From an uncultured Sphingomonadales bacterium (GTDB lineage Bacteria > Pseudomonadota > Alphaproteobacteria > Sphingomonadales > Sphingomonadaceae): a stretch of DNA of 5,363 bases. Where the stretch lies: NCBI GenBank assembly GCA_903828025.1, contig CAIKKO010000118.1, positions 1 through 5,363 on the forward strand, read 5' to 3'. The notes beneath the pieces are model-generated. The model was not told the DNA's origin. It saw only the letters and a list, made by a program, of their open reading frames with translations, and did no database searches. Shown here piece after piece: positions 1-5,363 of this stretch (position 1 is its first letter; every line of letters starts with the position of its first letter). Position numbers and translations under genes: made by a program.

Positions 1-1127
1 CCCGCTTCCTTGGCCTTCGCCTCGGTCAGGCCGACGCTGGCGATTTGCGGATGGCAATAGGTGCAGCCGGGAATGTTGCTGCGGTCCATCGCGTGCGGGT
101 GGACTTCGGTGTTGCCGAGTTCCTGCGCAATAGCCTCCGCCGCGATCACGCCCTCGTGGCTCGCCTTGTGCGCCAGCCACGGGCCGTCGATGCAATCGCC
201 GATGGCCCAGACGCCGGGCACATTGGTGCGGCCATAAGCATCGGCCTTGATATGGAAGCGCTTGTCCGGCTCGATCCCGAGATCCTCCAGCCCGATGTTC
301 TCGACATTGGGAACGATGCCCACCGCCACGATCACATGGCTGAAATCGGTTTCGGTAACCGCGCCGTCCTTCGTCTTGATCGCAGCCTTCACGCCGGTTT
401 CGCTGACGGCAATGCTCTGCACGCCCGCGCCGGTCATGATCGTCATGCCCTGCTTCTTGAGCGCCTTTTCGAGGAACGCGGACACGTCGGCATCTTCCAC
501 CGGCACGACCCGGTCGAGCATTTCGACCACCGTGACGTTGGCACCCATGTCGTTGTAGAAGCTGGCGAACTCGATGCCGATCGCGCCGCTGCCGATCACC
601 AGCAGCTTGCTCGGCATTTCGGGCGGCACCATCGCGTGGCGATAGGTCCAGATGCGCTTGCCGTCGGCCTTGGCAAACGGCAAATCCCGCGCGCGCGCGC
701 CAGTGGCGACGATGATGTGTTTGGCGGTGAGCGTTTCGCTGCCCTTTTTGCCCGTCACTTCGAGCTTGCCCGGGGCGAGCAGCTTTCCGGTGCCCATATG
801 CACGGTAATCTTGTTCTTCTTCATCAGGTGCGTGACGCCCTGATTGAGCTGCTTGGCCACCCCGCGCGAGCGCTTGACCACCGCGTCGATGTCCGCGCGG
901 ATGTTGTCCGCCGCGAGGCCATAGCTCGCCGCATGCTTCATCTGGTGGAACACTTCGGCCGAGCGCAACAGCGCCTTGGTCGGGATGCATCCCCAGTTGA
1001 GGCAGATGCCGCCGAGCAGCTCGCGCTCGACAATCGCCACCTTGAGGCCGAGCTGAGCGGCGCGGATCGCCGCAACATAGCCGCCGGGGCCAGCGCCGAG
1101 AACGAGAAGGTCGTATTGATCAGCCAC
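1..1127 (-). CDS. lpdA: Dihydrolipoyl dehydrogenase (E3), partial: C-terminus beyond left edge
   Basis: This flavoprotein reoxidises the dihydrolipoyl arm of 2-oxoacid dehydrogenase complexes and passes the electrons through FAD to NAD+; it is cytosolic. About 375 residues are visible out of a family length near 465. Seen in order: an N-terminal FAD-binding GAGPGG loop (residues 11-16), the redox-active disulfide motif with C42 and C47 in GGICLNWGCIPTK, the NAD-binding loop GSGAIG followed by E186 (179-186), and the second FAD motif AIGD ending at D311. The dimerisation domain with the catalytic His-Glu pair is mostly outside the window, so it cannot be checked. The start is GTG at 1127, chosen because GAGGAG lies 7 nt upstream and no in-frame ATG fits. 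The gene follows pdhC and a small membrane gene on the same strand, so PDH is the likely main partner. It could also serve 2-oxoglutarate dehydrogenase or the glycine cleavage system, since E3 is often shared. Confidence 0.96.
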   Translation of the reverse strand, partial: MADQYDLLVLGAGPGGYVAAIRAAQLGLKVAIVERELLGGICLNWGCIPTKALLRSAEVFHQMKHAASYGLAADNIRADIDAVVKRSRGVAKQLNQGVTHLMKKNKITVHMGTGKLLAPGKLEVTGKKGSETLTAKHIIVATGARARDLPFAKADGKRIWTYRHAMVPPEMPSKLLVIGSGAIGIEFASFYNDMGANVTVVEMLDRVVPVEDADVSAFLEKALKKQGMTIMTGAGVQSIAVSETGVKAAIKTKDGAVTETDFSHVIVAVGIVPNVENIGLEDLGIEPDKRFHIKADAYGRTNVPGVWAIGDCIDGPWLAHKASHEGVIAAEAIAQELGNTEVHPHAMDRSNIPGCTYCHPQIASVGLTEAKAKEA

Positions 1128-1134
1128 GCGAATG

Positions 1135-1140
1135 CTCCTC
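1135..1140 (-). promoter_or_regulatory. Ribosome binding site deciding the GTG start of lpdA
   Basis: GAGGAG on the minus strand, 7 nt before the GTG at 1127-1125. It is a strong Shine-Dalgarno match and the main reason for choosing this non-ATG start. It also suggests that lpdA is translated independently rather than by coupling to the ORF upstream, which ends 73 nt away. Confidence 0.75.
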
Positions 1141-1152
1141 AAAATCAGCGTC

Positions 1153-1177
1153 AGGTTTAGCCCGCTCCTGCAAACCT
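1153..1177 (-). other. Small inverted repeat between membrane ORF and lpdA
   Basis: AGGTTT (1153-1158) and AAACCT (1172-1177) are a perfect 6-bp inverted repeat. A further GC/GC pair lies inside it after a one-base bulge, leaving a loop of about 8 nt. It sits in the 73-bp gap before lpdA, upstream of its ribosome binding site. There is no T-run typical of a terminator. It may be a minor mRNA hairpin affecting stability or processing between the two cistrons, or chance. Confidence 0.3.
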
Positions 1178-1200
1178 ACCGCTCTCAATATGATCAGGTA

Positions 1201-1602
1201 TCAGGCTTTGCCCGCCAGCACTGGACGGGTAACGAACAGAAACCACGTTGCTGCCAGCACGGTTGGGACGATAAAACCCAAACTGCCAAGCGCGCGGTCT
1301 ACCTCATCTGTCGCGGGATTTGCAGACAGGATGATCACAAACACCACCAGCACGAAAATTCCGGTCGCAACCCAGATTGAGCCAGTGGGCCAAATCGCAT
1401 TCGCAATCATTCCACTGATGGTCGCCAAGACTGCAGCGACAAGCGTGGTCAGACCTGTGTTAAACAATGAAATCAGCGGTACAAAGATCGTGTAGCCATC
1501 AAAAGGCACATTGAACCAGTAGGAAAGCGTGACGATCAACGCAGCCATGAGTGGTCCAACGACAACGGCAAGACCTGCCCCCGACCAGTAACCTTCCGGC
1601 AT
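1201..1602 (-). CDS. Small four-helix membrane protein of unknown function in the E2-E3 operon
   Basis: I do not recognise this 133-residue protein. Hydrophobicity by eye suggests four membrane helices at about residues 8-30, 37-63, 74-93 and 108-124. The N-terminus is short (MPEGYWSG), a charged loop (TDEVDR, about 98-103) joins helices 3 and 4, and the tail ends in GKA. There is no signal-peptide cleavage site and no catalytic motif that I can see. The ATG at 1602 shares one base with the TGA stop of pdhC. An adjacent GTG at 1605 would give the classic 4-nt overlap and one more residue. No clear Shine-Dalgarno precedes either start, so translational coupling to pdhC is likely. Its hand-counted GC is about 54 percent, well below its neighbours. 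The long run without stops, the precise overlap and the coherent hydrophobic pattern support a real gene. A functional link to PDH is only inferred from position. Confidence 0.8.
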   Translation of the reverse strand: MPEGYWSGAGLAVVVGPLMAALIVTLSYWFNVPFDGYTIFVPLISLFNTGLTTLVAAVLATISGMIANAIWPTGSIWVATGIFVLVVFVIILSANPATDEVDRALGSLGFIVPTVLAATWFLFVTRPVLAGKA

Positions 1603-2939
1603 CACGCAACCAGCGCCAGCGGCGCTTCGATCAGGCTCTTGAACGCCTGCATCAGTTGCGCGCCTTCGGCACCGTCGATGGCGCGGTGGTCGAAGCTGCC
1701 AGTGGCCGACATGACCGTGGCGATGCCGAGCGCATCGTCGATGACATAAGGCCGCTTTTCACCCGCGCCGATCGCCATGATCATGCCCTGCGGCGGGTTG
1801 ATCACCGCCTCAAACTGCTTGATGCCGAACATGCCGAGGTTCGACAGGCTGGCAGTGCCGCCCTGATACTCGCGCGCCTGCAGCTTGCCCGCCTTCGCGC
1901 GCGCCGCCAGATCGGCCATGTCCTTCTGGATGGCCGAGATCGACTTGAGGTCCGCGCCGGTCACGATGGGGGTAATCAGCCCGCCGGGGATCGACACCGC
2001 CACGGCAATGTCCGCACGCGAATAGCGGATCAGCGTATCACCCGCGAAGCTGACATTGGCATCGGGCGCCAGCACCAGCGCCTTGCCCAGCGCCTTGATC
2101 AGGAGATCGTTGACCGAGAGCTTCACGCCCTCCCCGGCCAGCGCCGCGTTGAGTTCGCCGCGCAGCTTGAGCAGCTTGTCCAGGTTGATATCGACGGTGA
2201 GGTAGTAGTGCGGCACGGTCGCCTTGGCTTCGGTCAGGCGGCGCGCGATGGTCTTGCGCATGCCCGAAAGCTTGACCGCAACGTGCGGAATGTCGGTGCT
2301 GAACGGCGCGGCGGGGGCCGGTGCGGGGGCAGCAGCCGGGGCCGGAGCGGGAGTCGCCACCGGGGCCGTGGCTGCGACCGGTACAGCGGCCTTGACGGCC
2401 TGAACCGGCGCGGCCGCCGCACCATCGAGATCGGCCTTGATGATCCGGCCATGCGGGCCGCTGCCCTGGACGGCGGAGAGGTCGATGCCCTTCTCGCCGG
2501 CAATGCGCCGCGCGAGCGGGCTGGCGACCACGCGGTCACCCGCAGCGGCGGCAGGTGCGGCAACAGGAGCAGGCGCAGTGGCCACCGGTGCTGGGGCCGC
2601 GACGGGCGCAGCCACGGCGACAGGTGCCGGGGCAGGCGCCGGGGCAGGCGCCGCCGCCACAGGTGCCGCAACCGGCGCTGGCGCGGCATCCTCGTCGTCA
2701 TCCCCGGCAATCGTCGCGATCACGGTGCCGACTTTCACGCCTTCGGTCCCTTCGGCCACGGAAATGGCGATCACCGTGCCTTCATCGACCGCCTCGAATT
2801 CCATCGTCGCCTTGTCGGTCTCGATCTCGGCCATGATGTCGCCGGAGGAAACATTGTCGCCCACTTTGACCAGCCACTTGGCCAGCTTGCCTTCCTCCAT
2901 CGTGGGCGAAAGCGCAGGCATCTTGATCTGGGTCGGCAT
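1602..2939 (-). CDS. pdhC: Pyruvate dehydrogenase E2, dihydrolipoamide acetyltransferase
   Basis: This is the core subunit of the pyruvate dehydrogenase complex; it transfers the acetyl group from its lipoyl arm to CoA in the cytosol. The protein has 445 residues, typical of alphaproteobacterial/mitochondrial-type E2 with a single lipoyl domain. Domains: lipoyl domain 1-80 with lipoylated K43 in ETDKATMEFEA; acidic DDDED (80-84), then an Ala/Pro/Val linker to about 134; peripheral-subunit-binding domain about 137-172 (SPLARRIAGEKGIDLS, then GSGPHGRIIKADL); a second Ala/Pro linker to about 215; acyltransferase domain about 217-445 with catalytic H418 and D422 in DHRAIDG. The start ATG at 2939 begins the canonical MPTQIKMPALSPTMEEG and has an AAGAG ribosome site 6 nt upstream. 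A longer in-frame start at 3017 would add 26 residues that do not look like family sequence, so I reject it. It is the first gene of a likely pdhC - membrane ORF - lpdA operon, and no E1 gene lies beside it. Confidence 0.97.
   Translation of the reverse strand: MPTQIKMPALSPTMEEGKLAKWLVKVGDNVSSGDIMAEIETDKATMEFEAVDEGTVIAISVAEGTEGVKVGTVIATIAGDDDEDAAPAPVAAPVAAAPAPAPAPAPVAVAAPVAAPAPVATAPAPVAAPAAAAGDRVVASPLARRIAGEKGIDLSAVQGSGPHGRIIKADLDGAAAAPVQAVKAAVPVAATAPVATPAPAPAAAPAPAPAAPFSTDIPHVAVKLSGMRKTIARRLTEAKATVPHYYLTVDINLDKLLKLRGELNAALAGEGVKLSVNDLLIKALGKALVLAPDANVSFAGDTLIRYSRADIAVAVSIPGGLITPIVTGADLKSISAIQKDMADLAARAKAGKLQAREYQGGTASLSNLGMFGIKQFEAVINPPQGMIMAIGAGEKRPYVIDDALGIATVMSATGSFDHRAIDGAEGAQLMQAFKSLIEAPLALVA
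2629..2652. repeat. Tandem 12-bp repeat within the pdhC linker
   Basis: Two exact copies of GGGGCAGGCGCC (2629-2640 and 2641-2652) lie inside the part of pdhC encoding the first Ala/Pro linker, where the protein reads as alternating Pro-Ala. Twelve bases equal four codons, so copy-number change would alter linker length without breaking the frame. This is typical of E2 linkers. Confidence 0.7.
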
Positions 2940-2967
2940 GGGCAGCTCTTTTCCGTTAGGGCTATGG

Positions 2968-2997
2968 GCGCGTGGGCAGGATGGTCTGCCTACGCGC
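2968..2997. promoter_or_regulatory. 12-bp dyad/hairpin in the pdhC leader
   Basis: Arms GCGCGTGGGCAG (2968-2979) and CTGCCTACGCGC (2986-2997) pair over 12 positions with one imperfect pair (G2974 with T2991) around a 6-nt loop. As RNA, the imperfect pair is a G-U wobble on the plus strand and an A-C mismatch on the minus strand. The near edge is 29 nt upstream of the pdhC start codon, between the candidate promoter and the ribosome site. It could be a protein-binding operator or a leader hairpin. No T-run follows it on the pdhC strand, so it is not a standard terminator. The dyad itself is read directly; any role is inference. Confidence 0.5.
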
Positions 2998-3001
2998 TCT
3001 G

Positions 3002-3009
3002 GCACGTGC
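3002..3009. promoter_or_regulatory. Perfect 8-bp palindrome GCACGTGC in the divergent region
   Basis: GCACGTGC is self-complementary and lies 5 bp from the larger dyad, close to where transcription of pdhC would begin if the candidate promoter at 3015-3043 is right. Palindromes of this size are common operator half-site arrangements but also occur by chance in GC-rich DNA. I cannot name a regulator. Confidence 0.2.
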
Positions 3010-3014
3010 GGAGC

Positions 3015-3043
3015 CATTTCGCCACCTCGATGGGTCGGGTCAA
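3015..3043 (-). promoter_or_regulatory. Candidate promoter for pdhC
   Basis: On the minus strand TTGACC (3043-3038) is a good housekeeping -35 element. It is followed after 17 nt by GAAATG (3020-3015), a poor -10 match. Transcription would begin near 3008 and give a leader of about 70 nt containing the 2968-2997 hairpin. Only the -35 element is convincing. Confidence 0.25.
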
Positions 3044-3154
3044 GTGGCTTGGCGCTTGCCCCGCATACGAATTAGGCCAATAGGCATGACACAGCCGTAT
3101 AAGCGGCAGCCATAACACGGCAGGGCGGTCATCGGATCGCAGGGGGCAGGCAGG

Positions 3155-3658
3155 ATGGATGACGTTCGCACGGACACGGGCGGCGCGGCACAGGCGGATG
3201 AGCCGCAGCGCGTCTATCTCGTGATCATGGACGATACCGAGGAGGCTGGCCGCGCCTTGCGCTTTGCTGCGCGCCGCGCGGTGCACACGGGCGGCACGGT
3301 CCATATCCTCGCGCTCGTGCCCAAGCAGGAATTCGTCGTGTTCGGCGGCATCCAGGCCACGATCGAGGCCGAGGCCCGCGAACGCGCCGAGCAACTCGCC
3401 ATCAATGCCGCTGGCAGCGTGACCAGCGAATCCGGCCTCGTCCCGCAAATCGCAGTCCAGACCGGCATTGGCCCGAACGTCGTGCGCGATTACCTGACCG
3501 CGCACCCCGAAGTGTCCGCGCTCGTGCTGGGCGCTGCGCCCGAGGGCAACCCCGGCCCGCTGATCAGCCACTTCACCTCGCACCTCGGCCAGTTGCCTTG
3601 CGTGCTGATGATCGTGCCCGGCACCATCGACGAGCGCGGAATCGATTCGTTCAGCTGA
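3155..3658 (+). CDS. Universal stress protein (UspA)-like protein
   Basis: A 167-residue soluble protein with one Usp-type alpha/beta domain, preceded by about 17 polar residues. What shows the family: the first strand VYLVIMDDTEEAGRALRFAARRA, with an acidic pair after it; a second strand, VHILALV; a helix rich in Glu/Arg/Ala (EAEARERAEQLA); the strand ALVLGAAPEGNPG; and a closing strand, CVLMIVPG. Usp proteins often bind ATP through G-2x-G-9x-G(S/T). Here GNPG is followed by ten residues and then GQ, so the loop is degenerate and ATP binding is doubtful. The ATG at 3155 is supported by AGGGGG (3141-3146), 8 nt upstream. The gene is divergent from pdhC across 215 bp and converges on rnr across 55 bp, so it is probably monocistronic. 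A function in stress or in PDH regulation cannot be read from the sequence. Family assignment is fairly sure, role unknown. Confidence 0.82.
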   Translation: MDDVRTDTGGAAQADEPQRVYLVIMDDTEEAGRALRFAARRAVHTGGTVHILALVPKQEFVVFGGIQATIEAEARERAEQLAINAAGSVTSESGLVPQIAVQTGIGPNVVRDYLTAHPEVSALVLGAAPEGNPGPLISHFTSHLGQLPCVLMIVPGTIDERGIDSFS

Positions 3659-3673
3659 GCGAGCGTCGCAAAG

Positions 3674-3697
3674 CCCTCGCCCCTTCAGGGGAGAGGG
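3674..3697. terminator. Convergent intergenic hairpin, possible bidirectional terminator
   Basis: CCCTCGCCCC (3674-3683), loop TTCA (3684-3687) and GGGGAGAGGG (3688-3697) form a 10-bp stem with one mismatch. It sits between the stop codons of the Usp-like gene (3658) and rnr (3714), where both transcripts must end. On the rnr strand a short CTTTG follows the stem; on the other strand there is no T-run. It may therefore stabilise or partly terminate both mRNAs rather than act as a strong intrinsic terminator. Confidence 0.5.
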
Positions 3698-3708
3698 CGG
3701 GGAGAGGG
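3688..3708. repeat. Direct repeat GGGGAGAGGG, resembling a dispersed intergenic element
   Basis: Two exact 10-bp copies (3688-3697 and 3699-3708) are separated by one C. Either copy can pair with the 3674-3683 arm, giving two alternative hairpins. Similar CCCTCTCCCC/GGGGAGAGGG palindromes are common between genes in many GC-rich proteobacteria, so this is probably one member of a genome-wide family. That generalisation is from memory and the copy number in this genome is not visible here. Confidence 0.5.
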
Positions 3709-3713
3709 TAACC

Positions 3714-5363
3714 TCACTTCTTGCGCCCCTGATGGCGGATATTGCGGGGCCGCCCGCGCGGGCCAACCATATGGTCGCCGCGCTTCATGAACGCTTCCTG
3801 CTTCGCACCCCGCCGCTCGATTCGCCCGGCGCCGGGGTCCAGATCGACCGGCTCGAACTTGAGCGCGCCGGTCAGCGGATTGGCTTCGGCCAGCCGCAGC
3901 TTCAGGATCTGGCCCATCGCGAACGTATCGCCGCTCTGATCGCCGATCAGCATCTGGCGCTTGTCGTCATAGGAAAAGCGTTCGGCCCCCAAAGTCGAGA
4001 TCGGCACCAGCCCGTCGCCGCCAAGCCCGATGATCGTGGCGAAAATGCCGAATTTCTGCACCCCGGTCACGCGCGTATCGAACACCTCGCCCACCCGGCC
4101 CGAAAGCCAGGCCGCAACATAGCGGTCGATGGTGTCGCGCTCGGCCTCCATCGCGCGGCGCTCGGTCATGCTGATCGCCTCGCTGATCTGGGTGAGATCG
4201 GCGCGGTCGCGCTCGGCCAGCCCTGACGTTGCGGCAATTTCGCTCGCTTCGGGGCGCGGCTGCTCCAGATGCCAGCCATCGACCAGCGCGCGGTGGACCA
4301 AGAGGTCCGAATAGCGCCGGATCGGTGAGGTGAAGTGTGCATAGCCGCCCAGCGCCAGCCCGAAGTGCCCGGCATTGCGCGGCCCGTAATAGGCCTGCGT
4401 CTGGCTGCGCAGCACCGCTTCCATCACCAGCGCCTTTTCGGCCTCGTCGGTCACATCCTTGAGCATGCGGTTGAACAGCCCCGGCGTGATCACTTGCCCC
4501 ATCGCCAGCTTGCGCCCGAACGTGGCGAGGTAGTCCTTCAGCGCGATCAGCTTCTCGCGGCTCGGCGGCTCGTGAATGCGATACACCACCGGCGCAACTT
4601 TCGCCTCCAGCGCCTTGGCCGCCGCGACATTCGCCGCGATCATGAAATCCTCGACCACGCGGTGCGCATCGAGCCTCTCGCGGATGGCGATCTCGGCAAT
4701 CTTGCCCGCAGCGTCCAGCACCACGCGCCGCTCGGGCAATTCCAGCGCCAGCGGATCGCGGGCGTCGCGCGCCTTTTCGAGCAGCCGCCATGCCGCCCAC
4801 AGGTTCTGCAAATGCGGCGCGGCCTCGCCCGCATCAATCCGCCGCTGCGCCTCTTCATACGCGATCACTTCGGCAATCCGCACCAGCGCGCGGGTAAAGC
4901 GCCAGCCGGTGATCCGCCCGCCCGCGTCAATCGTCAGGTGGCACGCCATCGCCGCCCTGTCCGCGCCGACTTTGAGCGAGCACACATCCGCGCTCAGCAC
5001 TTCGGGCAGCATCGGCACGACACGGTCGGGGAAATAGACCGAGGTGCCGCGGCGGTAGGCGGCGCGGTCGAGTGGCTTGTCGTGGCGCACGTAACAGGCG
5101 ACGTCGGCGATGGCGACCAGCAGGCGCCATCCGCCGGGATGGTCGGGGTCGGGTTCGGCGAAAACCGCGTCGTCGAAGTCGCGGGCATCCTCGCCGTCGA
5201 TGGTGACGAGCGGCGTGTCGCGCAGGTCGAGCCGGTTGCCGAGTGGAGCGGCCTTGGCGCGCTCCGCCTCGTCGAGAGCGGCCTGCGGGAACTCGACCGG
5301 GATGTCGTTGGCGGCGATGGAGATGAGGCTGACCGTGCGCGGGTCGCTCATCGGGCCGATGCG
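3714..5363 (-). CDS. rnr: Ribonuclease R, partial: N-terminus beyond right edge
   Basis: A processive 3'-to-5' exoribonuclease of the RNase II/RNB family that degrades structured RNA in mRNA decay and rRNA/tmRNA quality control. The 549 visible residues represent about two thirds of a typical 750-800-residue protein. The N-terminal helical and cold-shock domains lie outside the window. Seen: an entry segment (DPRTVSLISIAANDIPVEF); the RNB active site TIDGEDARDFDDAV with acidic residues at visible positions 56, 62, 64 and 65, spaced as in RNase II D201/D207/D209/D210; the family signature HFTSPIRRYSDLLVHRAL (about 4285-4340); a C-terminal S1 domain (GEVFDTRVTGVQKFGIFATI through LKLRLAEANPLTGALKFEP); and a short basic tail (GRPRNIRHQGRKK). 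The ATG at 5351 is internal: the frame stays open upstream with plausible family sequence (RIGP before MSDPR). It converges on the Usp-like gene. The S1 domain and the TSPIRRYSDLLVHR context favour RNase R over RNase II, though RNase II also has an S1 domain. Confidence 0.96.
   Translation of the reverse strand, partial: RIGPMSDPRTVSLISIAANDIPVEFPQAALDEAERAKAAPLGNRLDLRDTPLVTIDGEDARDFDDAVFAEPDPDHPGGWRLLVAIADVACYVRHDKPLDRAAYRRGTSVYFPDRVVPMLPEVLSADVCSLKVGADRAAMACHLTIDAGGRITGWRFTRALVRIAEVIAYEEAQRRIDAGEAAPHLQNLWAAWRLLEKARDARDPLALELPERRVVLDAAGKIAEIAIRERLDAHRVVEDFMIAANVAAAKALEAKVAPVVYRIHEPPSREKLIALKDYLATFGRKLAMGQVITPGLFNRMLKDVTDEAEKALVMEAVLRSQTQAYYGPRNAGHFGLALGGYAHFTSPIRRYSDLLVHRALVDGWHLEQPRPEASEIAATSGLAERDRADLTQISEAISMTERRAMEAERDTIDRYVAAWLSGRVGEVFDTRVTGVQKFGIFATIIGLGGDGLVPISTLGAERFSYDDKRQMLIGDQSGDTFAMGQILKLRLAEANPLTGALKFEPVDLDPGAGRIERRGAKQEAFMKRGDHMVGPRGRPRNIRHQGRKK

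Noticed and set aside
45..1160. A 371-codon open frame on the plus strand opposite lpdA
   Set aside because: It is antisense to an unmistakable E3 with all expected motifs; its own translation is His/Arg/Asp-rich with no domain signature.
2940..3017. A 26-residue N-terminal extension of pdhC
   Set aside because: The residues do not resemble an E2 N-terminus or a targeting peptide, the stretch overlaps the leader dyad, and the canonical MPTQIKMPALSPTMEEG start has its own ribosome site.
1551..3083. A 510-codon open frame on the plus strand opposite pdhC
   Set aside because: It is antisense to a clear E2 gene, its translation is Arg/Gly/His-rich low complexity with no recognisable domain, and it exists because GC-rich Ala/Pro codons leave few stops on the other strand.
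2990..3766. A 258-codon minus-strand frame covering the Usp-like gene and both flanking gaps
   Set aside because: It runs through the hairpin repeat and the divergent promoter region and is the complement of a better-supported gene with a good ribosome site and a Usp fold pattern.
3967..4800. A 277-codon minus-strand frame within rnr
   Set aside because: It is a frame-shifted reading of the RNB domain; the correct frame carries the catalytic aspartates and the TSPIRRYSDLLVHR signature without interruption.
5349..5351. ATG as the true start of rnr
   Set aside because: The protein would lack the N-terminal domains of RNase R and begin just before the RNB domain, and the frame stays open to the window edge with family-like residues, so the gene is simply cut by the window.
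1..5363. CRISPR array, transposon ends, tRNA genes or a defence cassette
   Set aside because: I saw no regularly spaced repeats, no transposase-like protein, no tRNA-like cloverleaf or CCA-ended element, and nearly all the sequence is occupied by conserved housekeeping genes.

Overview
This window looks like ordinary core chromosome from a GC-rich alphaproteobacterium, most likely a member of the Sphingomonadales (Novosphingobium/Erythrobacter/Sphingomonas-like). I base this on the high-GC coding sequence, the mitochondrial-type pyruvate dehydrogenase E2 protein, and an E2 - small ORF - E3 gene order that I associate with this group. The taxonomic call is an inference from protein style and synteny; no marker gene such as rRNA is present.

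Layout, left to right. (1) Positions 1-1127, minus strand: most of a dihydrolipoyl dehydrogenase gene (E3, lpdA), whose C-terminal end runs off the left edge. (2) 1201-1602, minus: a small four-helix membrane protein of unknown function, clearly lower in GC than its neighbours. It overlaps the stop codon of the gene before it. (3) 1602-2939, minus: the dihydrolipoamide acetyltransferase of pyruvate dehydrogenase (E2, pdhC). (4) 2940-3154: a 215-bp divergent intergenic region with a strong 12-bp dyad, a CACGTG-centred palindrome and a candidate promoter. (5) 3155-3658, plus: a universal-stress-protein-like gene. (6) 3659-3713: a short convergent gap filled by a G/C-rich hairpin and a direct repeat. 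(7) 3714-5363, minus: the large C-terminal part of ribonuclease R (rnr), whose N-terminal end runs off the right edge.

How the genes work together. pdhC, the membrane protein and lpdA are co-directional and tightly packed, so they are probably one transcription unit supplying E2 and E3 of the pyruvate dehydrogenase complex. The E1 genes (pdhA/pdhB) are not beside pdhC here, because the gene upstream of pdhC is divergent and encodes a Usp-like protein, so E1 must be encoded elsewhere. RNase R and the Usp-like protein are separate units that converge on the hairpin.

I found no mobile element, CRISPR array, RNA gene or defence cassette, and I do not see an undescribed system. The points most worth a second look are the low-GC membrane protein inside the E2-E3 operon, the dyad in the pdhC leader, and the Usp-like protein with a degenerate nucleotide-binding loop.
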